A stretch of 40,549 bases of DNA from positions 1-40,549 of IMG/VR virus record IMGVR_UViG_3300021511_000001, one strand, 5' to 3'. Source of the DNA: a virus. The position numbers were made by a program, and so were the translations under genes. The notes below the pieces were generated by a model that was not told the origin of the DNA, searched no databases, and saw only the letters and a program-made list of their open reading frames with translations. This document shows positions 7,471 to 15,984 of the stretch, piece by piece (the first letter of the stretch is position 1; each line of letters starts with the position of its first letter).

Positions 7471-8466
7471 ATGGCTGAAGAAACTCAAGAAAAAGAAAGA
7501 ACGGGTAAAGTTGCTACACCTGCACCATCTCATTTAGACGAATTGGAGGAGAAGATTCTGTCTTCTGGAGAAAAAGAAGACAAATCAAAGGACACTTCTG
7601 GGGAAAAAGCAAAAGAAGATGCTGGGGATGAGATCATTGATTTTGATTGGGACGAGGCTATGGAGAGACATCCCAAAATTGCCAAATTGGGAGTTGAGGA
7701 CATTGAGGATGTTTTATCTAAATATGAGGGTGGTCTGGAGGATTTTCAGAAAAACGCCGAAATTGTCAAGGAACTCAAGAAGCTTGGGTATGAGACACCC
7801 AGTGAGCGTGAGGAGCTTTTCAAGAAATTAGCCACCAAAGAAGAGGTCGCACCCTCCCCAAAATCTGAACAGGGCAAAACCTTCAAAGATATCCGTAGGG
7901 AAAAACTCTCTACTCTCATCCCGAAACAGGTGGTTGATCCAGAAACTGAAGAACCCAGATCGTTGACGGACGAAGAGAAAGATCGGGAACTTAAAAAACT
8001 TGAGGATTTTGCCGAAACGATTTTTCCTTCTCATTTGCAGGACGCGGTGAATCGAATTGAAGCCGGTAGTCTTGATCTAAAGGATGAGTTAGCTTGGACT
8101 CTTTTTAGACTTCAACCCATCCTTGAAAAATTTAAGGATGATCTCATTCCCGATAGTGTCCGGGCAGAGATTATAGAGCACTCTAAGGAATTTCCCAAGA
8201 CTTACGAGGAGATCGTTCAGAAAGCTACGAAGGACGGTAAAAACTTCTATTCTGCGGTTTACCACCATTATACCTCTACAACCAAGAAAGAACAAATTGA
8301 AGCAGAAAAGAAGAAACAATGGGAATCAGAATATAAGGCTAATGAGGAAAAAAGGAAGGCGGCGCAGGCGGAGACAACAAGCAAACCAGGCGAGCCAGGA
8401 AAAGCCAAGACATTCTCTGAGATGTCGTTAGCGGAGAAGGAGAAATACATTGAAGCTCAAAAATAA
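7471..8466 (+). CDS. Capsid scaffolding protein (probable)
   Basis: The product has 331 residues, very rich in Glu and Lys, nearly all helix and low-complexity, as expected for a scaffold that guides capsid assembly and leaves before or during packaging. ATG 7471 is chosen because GAGGGAGG lies directly upstream; an earlier in-frame start at 7387 would lie inside the terminator. It sits directly before the major capsid protein. No protease motif is seen. Confidence 0.75.
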   Translation: MAEETQEKERTGKVATPAPSHLDELEEKILSSGEKEDKSKDTSGEKAKEDAGDEIIDFDWDEAMERHPKIAKLGVEDIEDVLSKYEGGLEDFQKNAEIVKELKKLGYETPSEREELFKKLATKEEVAPSPKSEQGKTFKDIRREKLSTLIPKQVVDPETEEPRSLTDEEKDRELKKLEDFAETIFPSHLQDAVNRIEAGSLDLKDELAWTLFRLQPILEKFKDDLIPDSVRAEIIEHSKEFPKTYEEIVQKATKDGKNFYSAVYHHYTSTTKKEQIEAEKKKQWESEYKANEEKRKAAQAETTSKPGEPGKAKTFSEMSLAEKEKYIEAQK

Positions 8467-8481
8467 TCGAAAGGAGTAAAC

Positions 8482-9774
8482 ATGGCATACATGACTGGGA
8501 CTACTGTTGCGAGTGAAATTCGGGAGTTTTCCAAAGAGAAGGTGCTGACAAACTTCCACAATCAGATGGTGGGAAGCCAGTTTGCCCAAGTGGGGGAGAA
8601 AATTCCCCAGGGCGAAGGCGATACGGTGGAATGGACAAGAAAGATCAAGCTGGCGAAAGCCACCTCTGCTGTTGGTGTAGGATCGGATATTACGCCCAAA
8701 GCGTTCTATACCACCAAAATCTCTGCCAGTGCACAAAAATGGGCTGATGGTATTGCTTCGGAAAGAGAGATATTTCTGATTGCTCAGCATTTTAGAAGCT
8801 GGAAGGACTTGGCGGGAGACGTAGGGACGCAGATGGCGGAAACGCTGGATTATCAGATGATGAAGCTTCTGGCAACCAGGGGTTATCGAATGAGAGCGGA
8901 TGCAGATACTAATTATGAATTTAATGATACGGTGGCGGTTGACGGTGACGCAACTGGTTTGTATTTCGGTCTTACTACCTATGGGGGGGCAGACGATGCT
9001 ATCAATGGTGGATATTGCACCATTACAGGATTGGATACCGCCTTTCTTTCCCGAAAGGCTTATTGTGAAACCCGAAAAATAAGCGATTGGGACTTGACGG
9101 GAGGAACAGTAGAAAAGATGGTCTCTTTTACCGGTGACCTTTGGCCGTGTCAAATCAAAGCAGGTTGCACTGTTCATATCACCGTCGGCACTGACATAAC
9201 GGCAGCCGATGTGATTACCACTTCTGTTTTTGCACTGGGTATCAGGCAACTCCAGAGACACAAGGGTGTGCGATTCACCGATGCCCTGATAACGAAAGGC
9301 ATGGGATTACCCCATCAGGAGACACAGAACTTACCGCCTGGGGCTGGTAGCGGTGCATATTGGGTCTGCATCGTCGACCAAGACCACATCTACGACTTTA
9401 TGAAGGATAGCAACTGGGCGGCAAGGGCTAACTATCATAAGGACGAATGGGTGAACGCTGAAATAGACAAGTGGATGGGTGCAAAACTATTCGGCACGAC
9501 CCAACCCTGGCGGGAAACGGTAGCAGGGGTGGAAGCTGAAGGTTCGGGCGTAGTTCATCCAATCCACTTTCTTGCAACTAATGCCTATGCTATTTCACCG
9601 ATTGCCGACCCCAAGGCGGAGGGTGATTTTGGCACAATTATCACCATCAAAGAGCCAACGGACTTTTCGGACTTCATTCAATACAGATCGTCTATGTCTT
9701 GGCAGACTTATGGGGCATGGAGAAGCTTGAATTCTCTGTGGAACATAGTCATGCTTGGCGGAGCGACTCTGTAA
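8482..9774 (+). CDS. Major capsid protein, N4 gp56-like
   Basis: The product has 430 residues, starts after AAAGGAG and shows a capsid-type pattern: an N-terminal helix (ASEIREFSKEKVLTNFHNQM), then a GEGDTVEWTRKIKLAKAT segment that resembles the GxGxTV...R.Y..L.. region of the N4 gp56 family, followed by an acidic stretch and DYQMMKLLATRG. It contains a beta-rich insert around residues 140-240. It is placed between scaffold and connector genes. Codon use is more GC-balanced than in neighbouring small genes, consistent with high expression. Confidence 0.85.
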   Translation: MAYMTGTTVASEIREFSKEKVLTNFHNQMVGSQFAQVGEKIPQGEGDTVEWTRKIKLAKATSAVGVGSDITPKAFYTTKISASAQKWADGIASEREIFLIAQHFRSWKDLAGDVGTQMAETLDYQMMKLLATRGYRMRADADTNYEFNDTVAVDGDATGLYFGLTTYGGADDAINGGYCTITGLDTAFLSRKAYCETRKISDWDLTGGTVEKMVSFTGDLWPCQIKAGCTVHITVGTDITAADVITTSVFALGIRQLQRHKGVRFTDALITKGMGLPHQETQNLPPGAGSGAYWVCIVDQDHIYDFMKDSNWAARANYHKDEWVNAEIDKWMGAKLFGTTQPWRETVAGVEAEGSGVVHPIHFLATNAYAISPIADPKAEGDFGTIITIKEPTDFSDFIQYRSSMSWQTYGAWRSLNSLWNIVMLGGATL

Positions 9775-9790
9775 ACTGAAACCTCAAACC

Positions 9791-9817
9791 TGGGGGTGGG
9801 TGAAAAACCCACCCCCA
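9791..9817 (+). promoter_or_regulatory. Perfect GC-rich hairpin downstream of the capsid gene
   Basis: TGGGGGTGGGT (9791-9801) pairs perfectly with ACCCACCCCCA (9807-9817) around a GAAAA loop. No T run follows, so it is not a standard intrinsic terminator. It could protect the 3' end of the capsid mRNA, pause polymerase or lower expression of the following genes. Confidence 0.6.
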
Positions 9818-9826
9818 ATAGTAAAC

Positions 9827-10174
9827 ATGCCAAATTATCCGTTTCGATGCCCAAAATGTAACGCCGAATTTGAATTGTATACCTCAGTCAGTGAATACAA
9901 TCACCTGAAGGATAAGATTCGATGTCCGGATTGTGGAATTGTTATGACTCGTGTTTATATGCCTATCAACGTGATATGTCGTTGGGGGACGGGATTTGTC
10001 GGTGGTGAGCGTGTCGGCTATATCCCTGGAGTGGACAATCCACCAACGGAGATCAAAGCAGACATGAAAGCACTTGAGGAAAAAAAGATGCACGAGGATA
10101 ATCCAGCGAAAAGAAAGGATTTAGCCGTTGCGCTTAATCGTTTTGCTGAAGCCCATAAGGATATTTTGATATGA
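9827..10174 (+). CDS. FmdB-family-like zinc ribbon protein
   Basis: The product has 115 residues from ATG 9827. The N-terminus, MPNYPFRCPKCNAEFELY followed by IRCPDCG, forms a two-CxxC zinc ribbon like the FmdB regulatory-protein family. The C-terminus is helical. An earlier in-frame start would lie inside the preceding hairpin. Homologous zinc ribbons are common between capsid and connector genes of phages. The actual role is unknown. Confidence 0.75.
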   Translation: MPNYPFRCPKCNAEFELYTSVSEYNHLKDKIRCPDCGIVMTRVYMPINVICRWGTGFVGGERVGYIPGVDNPPTEIKADMKALEEKKMHEDNPAKRKDLAVALNRFAEAHKDILI

Positions 10175-10851
10175 GCATGAATTTAGATCAAATGGTAGAG
10201 TCAATCTGCATCAGCTTGAATGATTTTTTACAAAAGACCAAAGAGAGGGTTAAGAATTTGATTCCTGAGTCGGTAATTTTTGTGGTTAATATGCACCAAT
10301 GGGAATGCACTCTTAGAACTATCGACCTTATCACCTCTGCAAGTCACGATTGGGTTGATTTGCCAGGTGATTTTGGAAAGGAATATGCTTTAAGGAGAAG
10401 CAATTATACAAAGCCAATAGAGTATATCACGCCAGACGAATACAACAGAAAGCTGGCTTCGGGTTCTACGCCCTGTGGAGCGGAAGCAATCGAATATACT
10501 ATTATGGGGGGGGAATCTTTAAAGCAGAAACGGATACACTTTCTTGATCCGCCGACTTCAGCCCTGACTATTCGGATGACTTACAATGTAAAGGTTAGTC
10601 CTCTTGCGGTTCAAGATTTACCGGATGAGTTTTTACCAGTAGTGAAAGCTCATGTGATTTATCAGATAACACCGCCAATGATCCAAGTAAATGGGATTAA
10701 GCAATCCAATCCTTCATTCTTGGCGGCAAGAAGCGATTACAGAGCAAATTTAAGTCGCCTTATATCCTACGATGAAGGGCGAAGGGGTAGAAATATTCCA
10801 CAGGTATTAGACGATATAGCAAGAAGGACTTCTCAATATATGCACAGATAA
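10171..10851 (+). CDS. Head-tail adaptor protein (no signal peptide)
   Basis: The product has 226 residues, overlapping the previous gene by 4 bases. Its arrangement resembles connector adaptors: an N-terminal helical part (DQMVESICISLNDFLQKTKERVKNLIPES), a beta-rich middle (DWVDLPGDF..., IHFLDPPTSALTIRMTY) and a helical C-terminus that includes LPDEFLPVVKAHVIYQI. The pattern 'structure value, predicted Y of a load, then a helix with a Y' is shared with the next three proteins. It lacks an N-terminal signal sequence, unlike those proteins. Confidence 0.6.
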   Translation: MSMNLDQMVESICISLNDFLQKTKERVKNLIPESVIFVVNMHQWECTLRTIDLITSASHDWVDLPGDFGKEYALRRSNYTKPIEYITPDEYNRKLASGSTPCGAEAIEYTIMGGESLKQKRIHFLDPPTSALTIRMTYNVKVSPLAVQDLPDEFLPVVKAHVIYQITPPMIQVNGIKQSNPSFLAARSDYRANLSRLISYDEGRRGRNIPQVLDDIARRTSQYMHR

Positions 10852-10858
10852 GGAGCAG

Positions 10859-11539
10859 ATGAAAAAGTTTTTGATTTCGATATTTATTCTAATGTCAATA
10901 GGGTTTCGGTTCTGTTATGCGAACGATCTTTTAACTTTAGCGGACTTCCGCAGAGCATCACAAAATCAGTCTGTTTTAAAGACTAATCCTTTTTACCCCG
11001 ACTCAGTGTGGGACAGTTGGATCAACGAAGCTTGCTCTGATTTGAGCAGTTATGGAATAATCGAGAAGCTCGATACTCTTATTTGGATTCCTGGCACCAT
11101 GGTTTATAGTTTGAATAATGATTTTATTGTTTTAACGGCTTTATTTTCATTGCAACCAGAGGGAAAATTGCCTATTGATTTGATCCCAGCTAAAGACGTA
11201 GGCAAAAGTTTGGAACCAAATACACAGAAATGTTGGCAGGCGGGCAAAGGGGGAAATGCAATCGTGGGATTTTTTCCTTTGCCGACGATCAAGGATACCT
11301 TTTTGGTAATTTACGGAGCGGAGGCGAATTACTTGATCTCGGATAACGATACCACCGAGATCCCTTATTCCTATCGACCTCTAATTATCGACTATGTAGT
11401 TTATCGAGCACTTCTCAGAGATGGGAAAAAGGCTTCCTCTAATCGCTATTATGATAGCTACATGAAAAGATTAGAGGTAAAGCTTAAATTCGACTTAAAA
11501 AGATTCGATGTTATTGTTGCACCGAAAGAGATAAAATAG
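10859..11539 (+). CDS. Adaptor-like connector protein with an N-terminal signal peptide
   Basis: The product has 226 residues. Residues 1-21 form a classic Sec signal peptide (KK, hydrophobic core, then CYA before ND). After it, LLTLADFRRAS, the PFYPDSVWDSWINEACSDL helix, DFIVLTALFSL, FFPLPTIKDTFLVIYGAEA and the helix ...YRPLIIDYVVYRALLRDG follow the adaptor pattern. AAGGAGC precedes the start. A cytoplasmically assembled connector should not need a Sec signal, so this is odd. It is the first of three related genes in a row. Confidence 0.65.
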   Translation: MKKFLISIFILMSIGFRFCYANDLLTLADFRRASQNQSVLKTNPFYPDSVWDSWINEACSDLSSYGIIEKLDTLIWIPGTMVYSLNNDFIVLTALFSLQPEGKLPIDLIPAKDVGKSLEPNTQKCWQAGKGGNAIVGFFPLPTIKDTFLVIYGAEANYLISDNDTTEIPYSYRPLIIDYVVYRALLRDGKKASSNRYYDSYMKRLEVKLKFDLKRFDVIVAPKEIK

Positions 11540-11551
11540 GAGGAAATTGAG

Positions 11552-12280
11552 ATGAAGAAAAAAATTGTAGTTCTTGGCTTTGTGGTTCTCTGTCTGGGGT
11601 TATTCTTGGTCAATCAGACACAGGCTATAACCTACGATGATTTAAAAAAGCAACTCAAATACAGATTGGCGGAAAGCTCACCGGATTTTTCGGATGATGA
11701 CTTGGGGGTGTGTATCATCATGGGAAGAATAGCGATTTTGGCTCATGGGTTGGCGAGCGGTCGAAATTACGTTTATTATCCATCAGGTGAGCTTACGCCA
11801 GTTGATTCGGGTCAGCAATTTATTAAACTTCACAATGTTCAAGGTCCAGGGGGTTCATTAGATGTAATGTTTGTAGATGCAGTTATCAAAGTGAGCGGTG
11901 GTGAAAATAGAAGTCTATTGCAAACAACAATAAAGGATGTTGGTCATAAATCTTTAAATACAGATGTGCCACTTTCTTTTTATTATTTTTTCCGCAGTGG
12001 GGATTCCACGAATATCTATATTTTCCCTGCTTCAACTCAACCAGAAACTCTTAGAATTTTAGTATACAGATGTGGTTTTTCTGAAGTAGACATTACGGAA
12101 AATCCAGTTTTTGAAGAATCTTGGCTGGATTATGCTCTTTTTATAGCATATCTCAGGATCGAAAATTATCAGGCGGCGGCGCAGGCTTACAATTCTTATG
12201 CTCAAGGGATTGCTATTTTGCGAGAAGAGATAATAAATACACAACCAGACATAACAGTGATACCTAAAATTATCAAATAG
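11552..12280 (+). CDS. Second adaptor-like protein with a signal peptide
   Basis: The product has 242 residues after AGGAGG. Residues 1-25 form a signal peptide with NQTQA just before the predicted cut. The body repeats the adaptor pattern: YDDLKKQLKYRL, a beta-rich middle (FIKLHNVQG..., NIYIFPASTQPETLRILVYR), then FEESWLDYALFIAYLRIENYQAAAQAYNSY. The final helix resembles the C-terminus of the neighbours. It is probably a paralogue of the genes at 10859 and 12290. Confidence 0.6.
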   Translation: MKKKIVVLGFVVLCLGLFLVNQTQAITYDDLKKQLKYRLAESSPDFSDDDLGVCIIMGRIAILAHGLASGRNYVYYPSGELTPVDSGQQFIKLHNVQGPGGSLDVMFVDAVIKVSGGENRSLLQTTIKDVGHKSLNTDVPLSFYYFFRSGDSTNIYIFPASTQPETLRILVYRCGFSEVDITENPVFEESWLDYALFIAYLRIENYQAAAQAYNSYAQGIAILREEIINTQPDITVIPKIIK

Positions 12281-12289
12281 GAGGTTGGC

Positions 12290-13012
12290 ATGAAAAAGAT
12301 ACTTGTAGTAACATTCGTCTTGGTGACCCATTTATTTTTGGCAAATTCTATATTTGCAGTTGGAGGGGGGGACTTGGATGTTCGCCTTAAATTATTGCTC
12401 AATGATGAGACAAATCCGTTTTATCCTGATAGCATACGAATAGATTTTATTAACATGTCACTAAAAAAGTGTGGACAGTTATCCTATATGGCGGCGGATT
12501 TTGCGGTTAAGTGTTCTGTAATGACGGCTTTTCCTGATTGGATTTTGCCAGCGACTCTACTTGATGGCACTGGGTTTTCCAGTAATACGCCTATAACAAA
12601 AATACAATACGTTTTGCTTGCAAATGATGATTATGGATTGATGCAAATACATCCGAAAGATATTGCTCAGAAAAAAATTGCCACTACTGAACCAGCGAGA
12701 TATTGGTATGAGCAATCCAGAACTGGGGCAAATGGATTTTTTCTGAGAGTTTATCCTAAAGTGGATACCAAGACAATTGTATGGGTATTCGGTTCTGTTG
12801 CTCCATTGTGGGCAGATACTGCTTTTTTAAATCCAGCTTTTGAAAACGAAGTGGTGCTCTACGCTCTATATCTCTGCAAGCAAAGACAGGGAGAGCACGA
12901 AGTAGCCAACTTTATCAGACAGATCGCCATCAACGAGATTATGGATTTGAAGGCTATTTTAGAGAACCGCCCAGTTGATGTAACCGTAGCTAAAGAGGTT
13001 GTGCCCAGATGA
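12290..13012 (+). CDS. Third adaptor-like protein with a signal peptide
   Basis: The product has 240 residues, with AGGAGG upstream. A signal peptide covers residues 1-23 (cut after SIFA). The motif NPFYPDSIRIDFINMSLKKCG closely parallels NPFYPDSVWDSWINEACSDL in the gene at 10859, showing common ancestry. A middle beta section (FFLRVYPKVDTKTIVWVFGS) and a C-terminal helix (FENEVVLYALYLCKQRQGEHEVANF) follow. It overlaps the next start by 4 bases. Confidence 0.65.
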   Translation: MKKILVVTFVLVTHLFLANSIFAVGGGDLDVRLKLLLNDETNPFYPDSIRIDFINMSLKKCGQLSYMAADFAVKCSVMTAFPDWILPATLLDGTGFSSNTPITKIQYVLLANDDYGLMQIHPKDIAQKKIATTEPARYWYEQSRTGANGFFLRVYPKVDTKTIVWVFGSVAPLWADTAFLNPAFENEVVLYALYLCKQRQGEHEVANFIRQIAINEIMDLKAILENRPVDVTVAKEVVPR

Positions 13013-15444
13013 GGCTATTTAGGTTTTTTCTTTCCATCTTTATTCTTATTGGGTTTGTGGTTACTCTTTCCGCACAAGAGATTGACGACGAAGAGCAAGA
13101 GGTCAAGCCTGAAGATTTAAAAACAATAGAAGAGAAAGTAGTTTTACCTATTCAGCCACCCAAGCCTAAACCTACTCCGATAGAGATTCAGCCCATAGAA
13201 CCAAAGGCGGAGTCTTTTCAGAGATTTGCTCCATCTTCTCCGGTGACTCCGCCTGAGAGAAGAGAACCTACGCCTCCGAGTCAATTTTGGTTTAAACAGC
13301 CGACACCTGTAACTGCTCCTGACTATCACAATCCACACAATCCCAATGGCACATCGTCTATGCCTTTCAAACAGCCCGATTTTTTAGCTAACATCCCTTC
13401 TTCTAATCCAGGATCATATCAACCCGAATATGGAAGGATGCCATTCCAAGAGCCACACTCTATACAGGGGGCTTCTTCTGTTTATTCGACTGCACGTTTG
13501 GATGATTTCTCTGGTGGCTTAAATTTAGTCGATTTTCCTAATAAGATTGCAGATAATGAGGCAGTTAATTTAACAAACTTTATCTGGACTTCGGCGGGCA
13601 AATTAAAGCCACGTCCAGGTTTTAGAAAATACAATATCTCTGAATTTGATGCAGGTAAAAGAATCTGGGGACTTTACCCTTATACCACTCCAGACGGTGA
13701 GGATTTTCTTTTGGCTGGGGTAAATGGGACCTTATGGGCGGATACGACCGATTACAACACTGGAAGTTTTGTTTCGGTCAAAACGGGACTTCAGAGCAAC
13801 AGTAAATACTACGATTTTGAGACCTTCAAGGGCAAAGCCATAGTGGCGCATGAGGGGGATTATCCGTTTATTTTGGGTAAAGATGTAAACGAAACTATTC
13901 CCACGTTTGGTTTCGCAGATAGTATTATATGGGCGGGAAGACACGGTAATGCTTGCACCACTTTTATTGAAGCTGAAAATGTAAATTGGCAACCAGGGCA
14001 ATGGGCAGGGTTTGTGCTTTCACGTTCGCTATCTCCGCATGACACTAATACATTAATAATCGCAGATAATAGTTCAGATGAATTGACGATACTCTATCCT
14101 ACTAATGATGCTATTTTGACCTGGGGACTCTATCGATACATTTTTGGATTTTTTGACTACGATAGCGTTACGTCTGGCGTTATAGATTCTGCTCGAATAG
14201 CACCATCAGGTTGCACACACGATATATATTCTGGCAATTGGTCGGAAAGTTGGGAGGAGGGAAGTTACTTTATAAGGATGACCTCTGGCACTGCCCAAGG
14301 GAACCAAAGAAAAATAAAATATGTAGATGATGCAAATGGAGAACCCAATATAAAACTCATACCTCAACATGCGTTTAATGACACCTTGAAAGCGGGAGAC
14401 TCTTACGTTATTTTAAAGGCGGTTTTTTGGAAACCCTGTCTTTGCGAAGTTTATAAAAATAGAGTCTTCTTTGTTACTGAAAATCAATATCCCGCCACTG
14501 GACAGGATTTTGTTGTTTTCTCTGAGAATAATAAACTGACCCATTTTGATCAGGATAATTCTTTTACCGTCAAAACTGAAGATGGCGATAAAATCACCGC
14601 CTTAGCCACTTTCTACGACGATCAGCTTGGCTACAAGGATCGCTCCAGGGACTGTCTGGTGATCTTCAAGCAAAATTCCATCTGGAAACTGGTCTGGGAG
14701 TCCGCCACGAATTACTATCTGGTTCAGGTCTCGGATAACGTGGGGTGTATTGCCCCGCAGTCAGTCGTGAATGTTGAGGGAAAGTATCTGCTCTTTTTAC
14801 ATACTACTGGCGTTTACGCTTTTGATGGGCGGATGGTGACTTTGATATCTGGAAAAATTCAGCCACTTATTGATGATATGAATCAACATATAAATATGGC
14901 GGCAGGTGGTTATTACAAAGATCATTATTATTTGAGTTATACCAATTACGGGAATGGTTATAATCGGGCAACCATCGTGTTTAATGTCAAAACGGGGGCT
15001 TGGGCTATGGCGACTAAACCCTGGACGGGTCTTTTTGCTCAACAAACTGCACTTTCGGATAGTTGTAAACTTCTCTTTGCTCATTATTATGATAATAGTT
15101 TTATCTACGAATTTGCTATGGCAACCACAGATACAGGAGAGGCAATTCCCTTAACCTATAAATCCAAAGCTTTTGATTTCAACTCCATAGCGGATAGGAA
15201 AAGGTTCACTTATTTCGATCTGGACTATAATTTGACCAGTGGGAATTTCACCACTTATTTCTATACGGATTTTGGAGATAGTCTCAAATATAACAAAACA
15301 GTTTCAGAGAGTGGGGGGTATAGATACAGCCGTATTCCTTTGGATTCTGATTGTCTGGGAAGGAATTTTAGTTTTAAGATCACATCGTCAAACAAATTAG
15401 AATTGGATAAAGTGGGGATAAAATTTAAAAAGATAAAGGAGTGA
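13009..15444 (+). CDS. Large tail protein with signal peptide and Pro-rich linker
   Basis: The product has 811 residues. Residues 1-22 form a signal peptide (LSA before QE), followed by an acidic stretch and a Pro-rich linker (about residues 45-130, repeated PxP and PFKQP/PFQEP). The body begins DDFSGGLNLVDFPNKIADNEA, the opening of a family of phage tail/hub proteins with beta-propeller-like strands. Many AFDG-type turns follow (VYAFDGRMVTLISG). It is likely the tail-tube or nozzle protein of a short tail. Its start overlaps the adaptor stop. Confidence 0.65.
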   Translation: MRLFRFFLSIFILIGFVVTLSAQEIDDEEQEVKPEDLKTIEEKVVLPIQPPKPKPTPIEIQPIEPKAESFQRFAPSSPVTPPERREPTPPSQFWFKQPTPVTAPDYHNPHNPNGTSSMPFKQPDFLANIPSSNPGSYQPEYGRMPFQEPHSIQGASSVYSTARLDDFSGGLNLVDFPNKIADNEAVNLTNFIWTSAGKLKPRPGFRKYNISEFDAGKRIWGLYPYTTPDGEDFLLAGVNGTLWADTTDYNTGSFVSVKTGLQSNSKYYDFETFKGKAIVAHEGDYPFILGKDVNETIPTFGFADSIIWAGRHGNACTTFIEAENVNWQPGQWAGFVLSRSLSPHDTNTLIIADNSSDELTILYPTNDAILTWGLYRYIFGFFDYDSVTSGVIDSARIAPSGCTHDIYSGNWSESWEEGSYFIRMTSGTAQGNQRKIKYVDDANGEPNIKLIPQHAFNDTLKAGDSYVILKAVFWKPCLCEVYKNRVFFVTENQYPATGQDFVVFSENNKLTHFDQDNSFTVKTEDGDKITALATFYDDQLGYKDRSRDCLVIFKQNSIWKLVWESATNYYLVQVSDNVGCIAPQSVVNVEGKYLLFLHTTGVYAFDGRMVTLISGKIQPLIDDMNQHINMAAGGYYKDHYYLSYTNYGNGYNRATIVFNVKTGAWAMATKPWTGLFAQQTALSDSCKLLFAHYYDNSFIYEFAMATTDTGEAIPLTYKSKAFDFNSIADRKRFTYFDLDYNLTSGNFTTYFYTDFGDSLKYNKTVSESGGYRYSRIPLDSDCLGRNFSFKITSSNKLELDKVGIKFKKIKE

Positions 15445-15450
15445 TGAATT

Positions 15451-15972
15451 ATGCCAGCTTGGTTAGCTCCAGCTTTAATTAGTGCAGGAAGTTCACTTTT
15501 GGGTGGTTTATTTGGCGGGAAGAAGCAAAAAACCACCTATGAGATGTCTCCAGAAGCACGAAGTCTTTACGCATATTTAATGGGACAAGTCAAAGGGGGC
15601 GTTACGCCTTCTTATTTGACACGACCAATTCAACAAAGATATGGGGCTTTAAGGGCAGGAATCAAAGAGAGAATGGGTGAAAGTTTGGGGGTTGGATCGG
15701 GGCTGGAAACGGCACAGTTAATGAGAGCAACAGCAGCACAAGGTAGAGAGATAGGTGAGGCGGGCGAAAGGTATCGAAGGGGATTACTTGGCACATTAGC
15801 CAGTCTGGTTGGTGGAAGGGGAACCCAAACGACAACGGGGGGTGCTCCCTGGGGAGATATTTTTGGTGGAATAGGCGAAGATATTGGTTTTCTCTGGGGA
15901 TTACAACAGATGATGGGTAACGGACAGAAGAACGGGAAATATGCATCAGCTAAGGGGTATCCCATACCATAG
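15451..15972 (+). CDS. Internal virion / ejection protein, Gly-rich
   Basis: The product has 173 residues. The N-terminus (PALISAGSSLLGGLFGGKKQK) is the Gly/Ala/Leu-rich hydrophobic stretch typical of podovirus ejection proteins that insert into the membrane, followed by a helical Arg-rich middle and a Gly-rich end. AAAGGAG lies upstream. It is the first of three ejection-type genes, an order shared with P22-like phages (gp7, gp20, gp16). Confidence 0.65.
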   Translation: MPAWLAPALISAGSSLLGGLFGGKKQKTTYEMSPEARSLYAYLMGQVKGGVTPSYLTRPIQQRYGALRAGIKERMGESLGVGSGLETAQLMRATAAQGREIGEAGERYRRGLLGTLASLVGGRGTQTTTGGAPWGDIFGGIGEDIGFLWGLQQMMGNGQKNGKYASAKGYPIP

Positions 15973-15984
15973 GAGGATAAAATT

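Noticed and set aside
8428-9261. Long minus-strand open frame of 277 codons opposite the scaffold end and capsid gene
   Set aside because: It mirrors the capsid gene, crosses the scaffold-capsid border, has no ribosome binding site and its translation is Ser/His/Cys-rich and low in structure.
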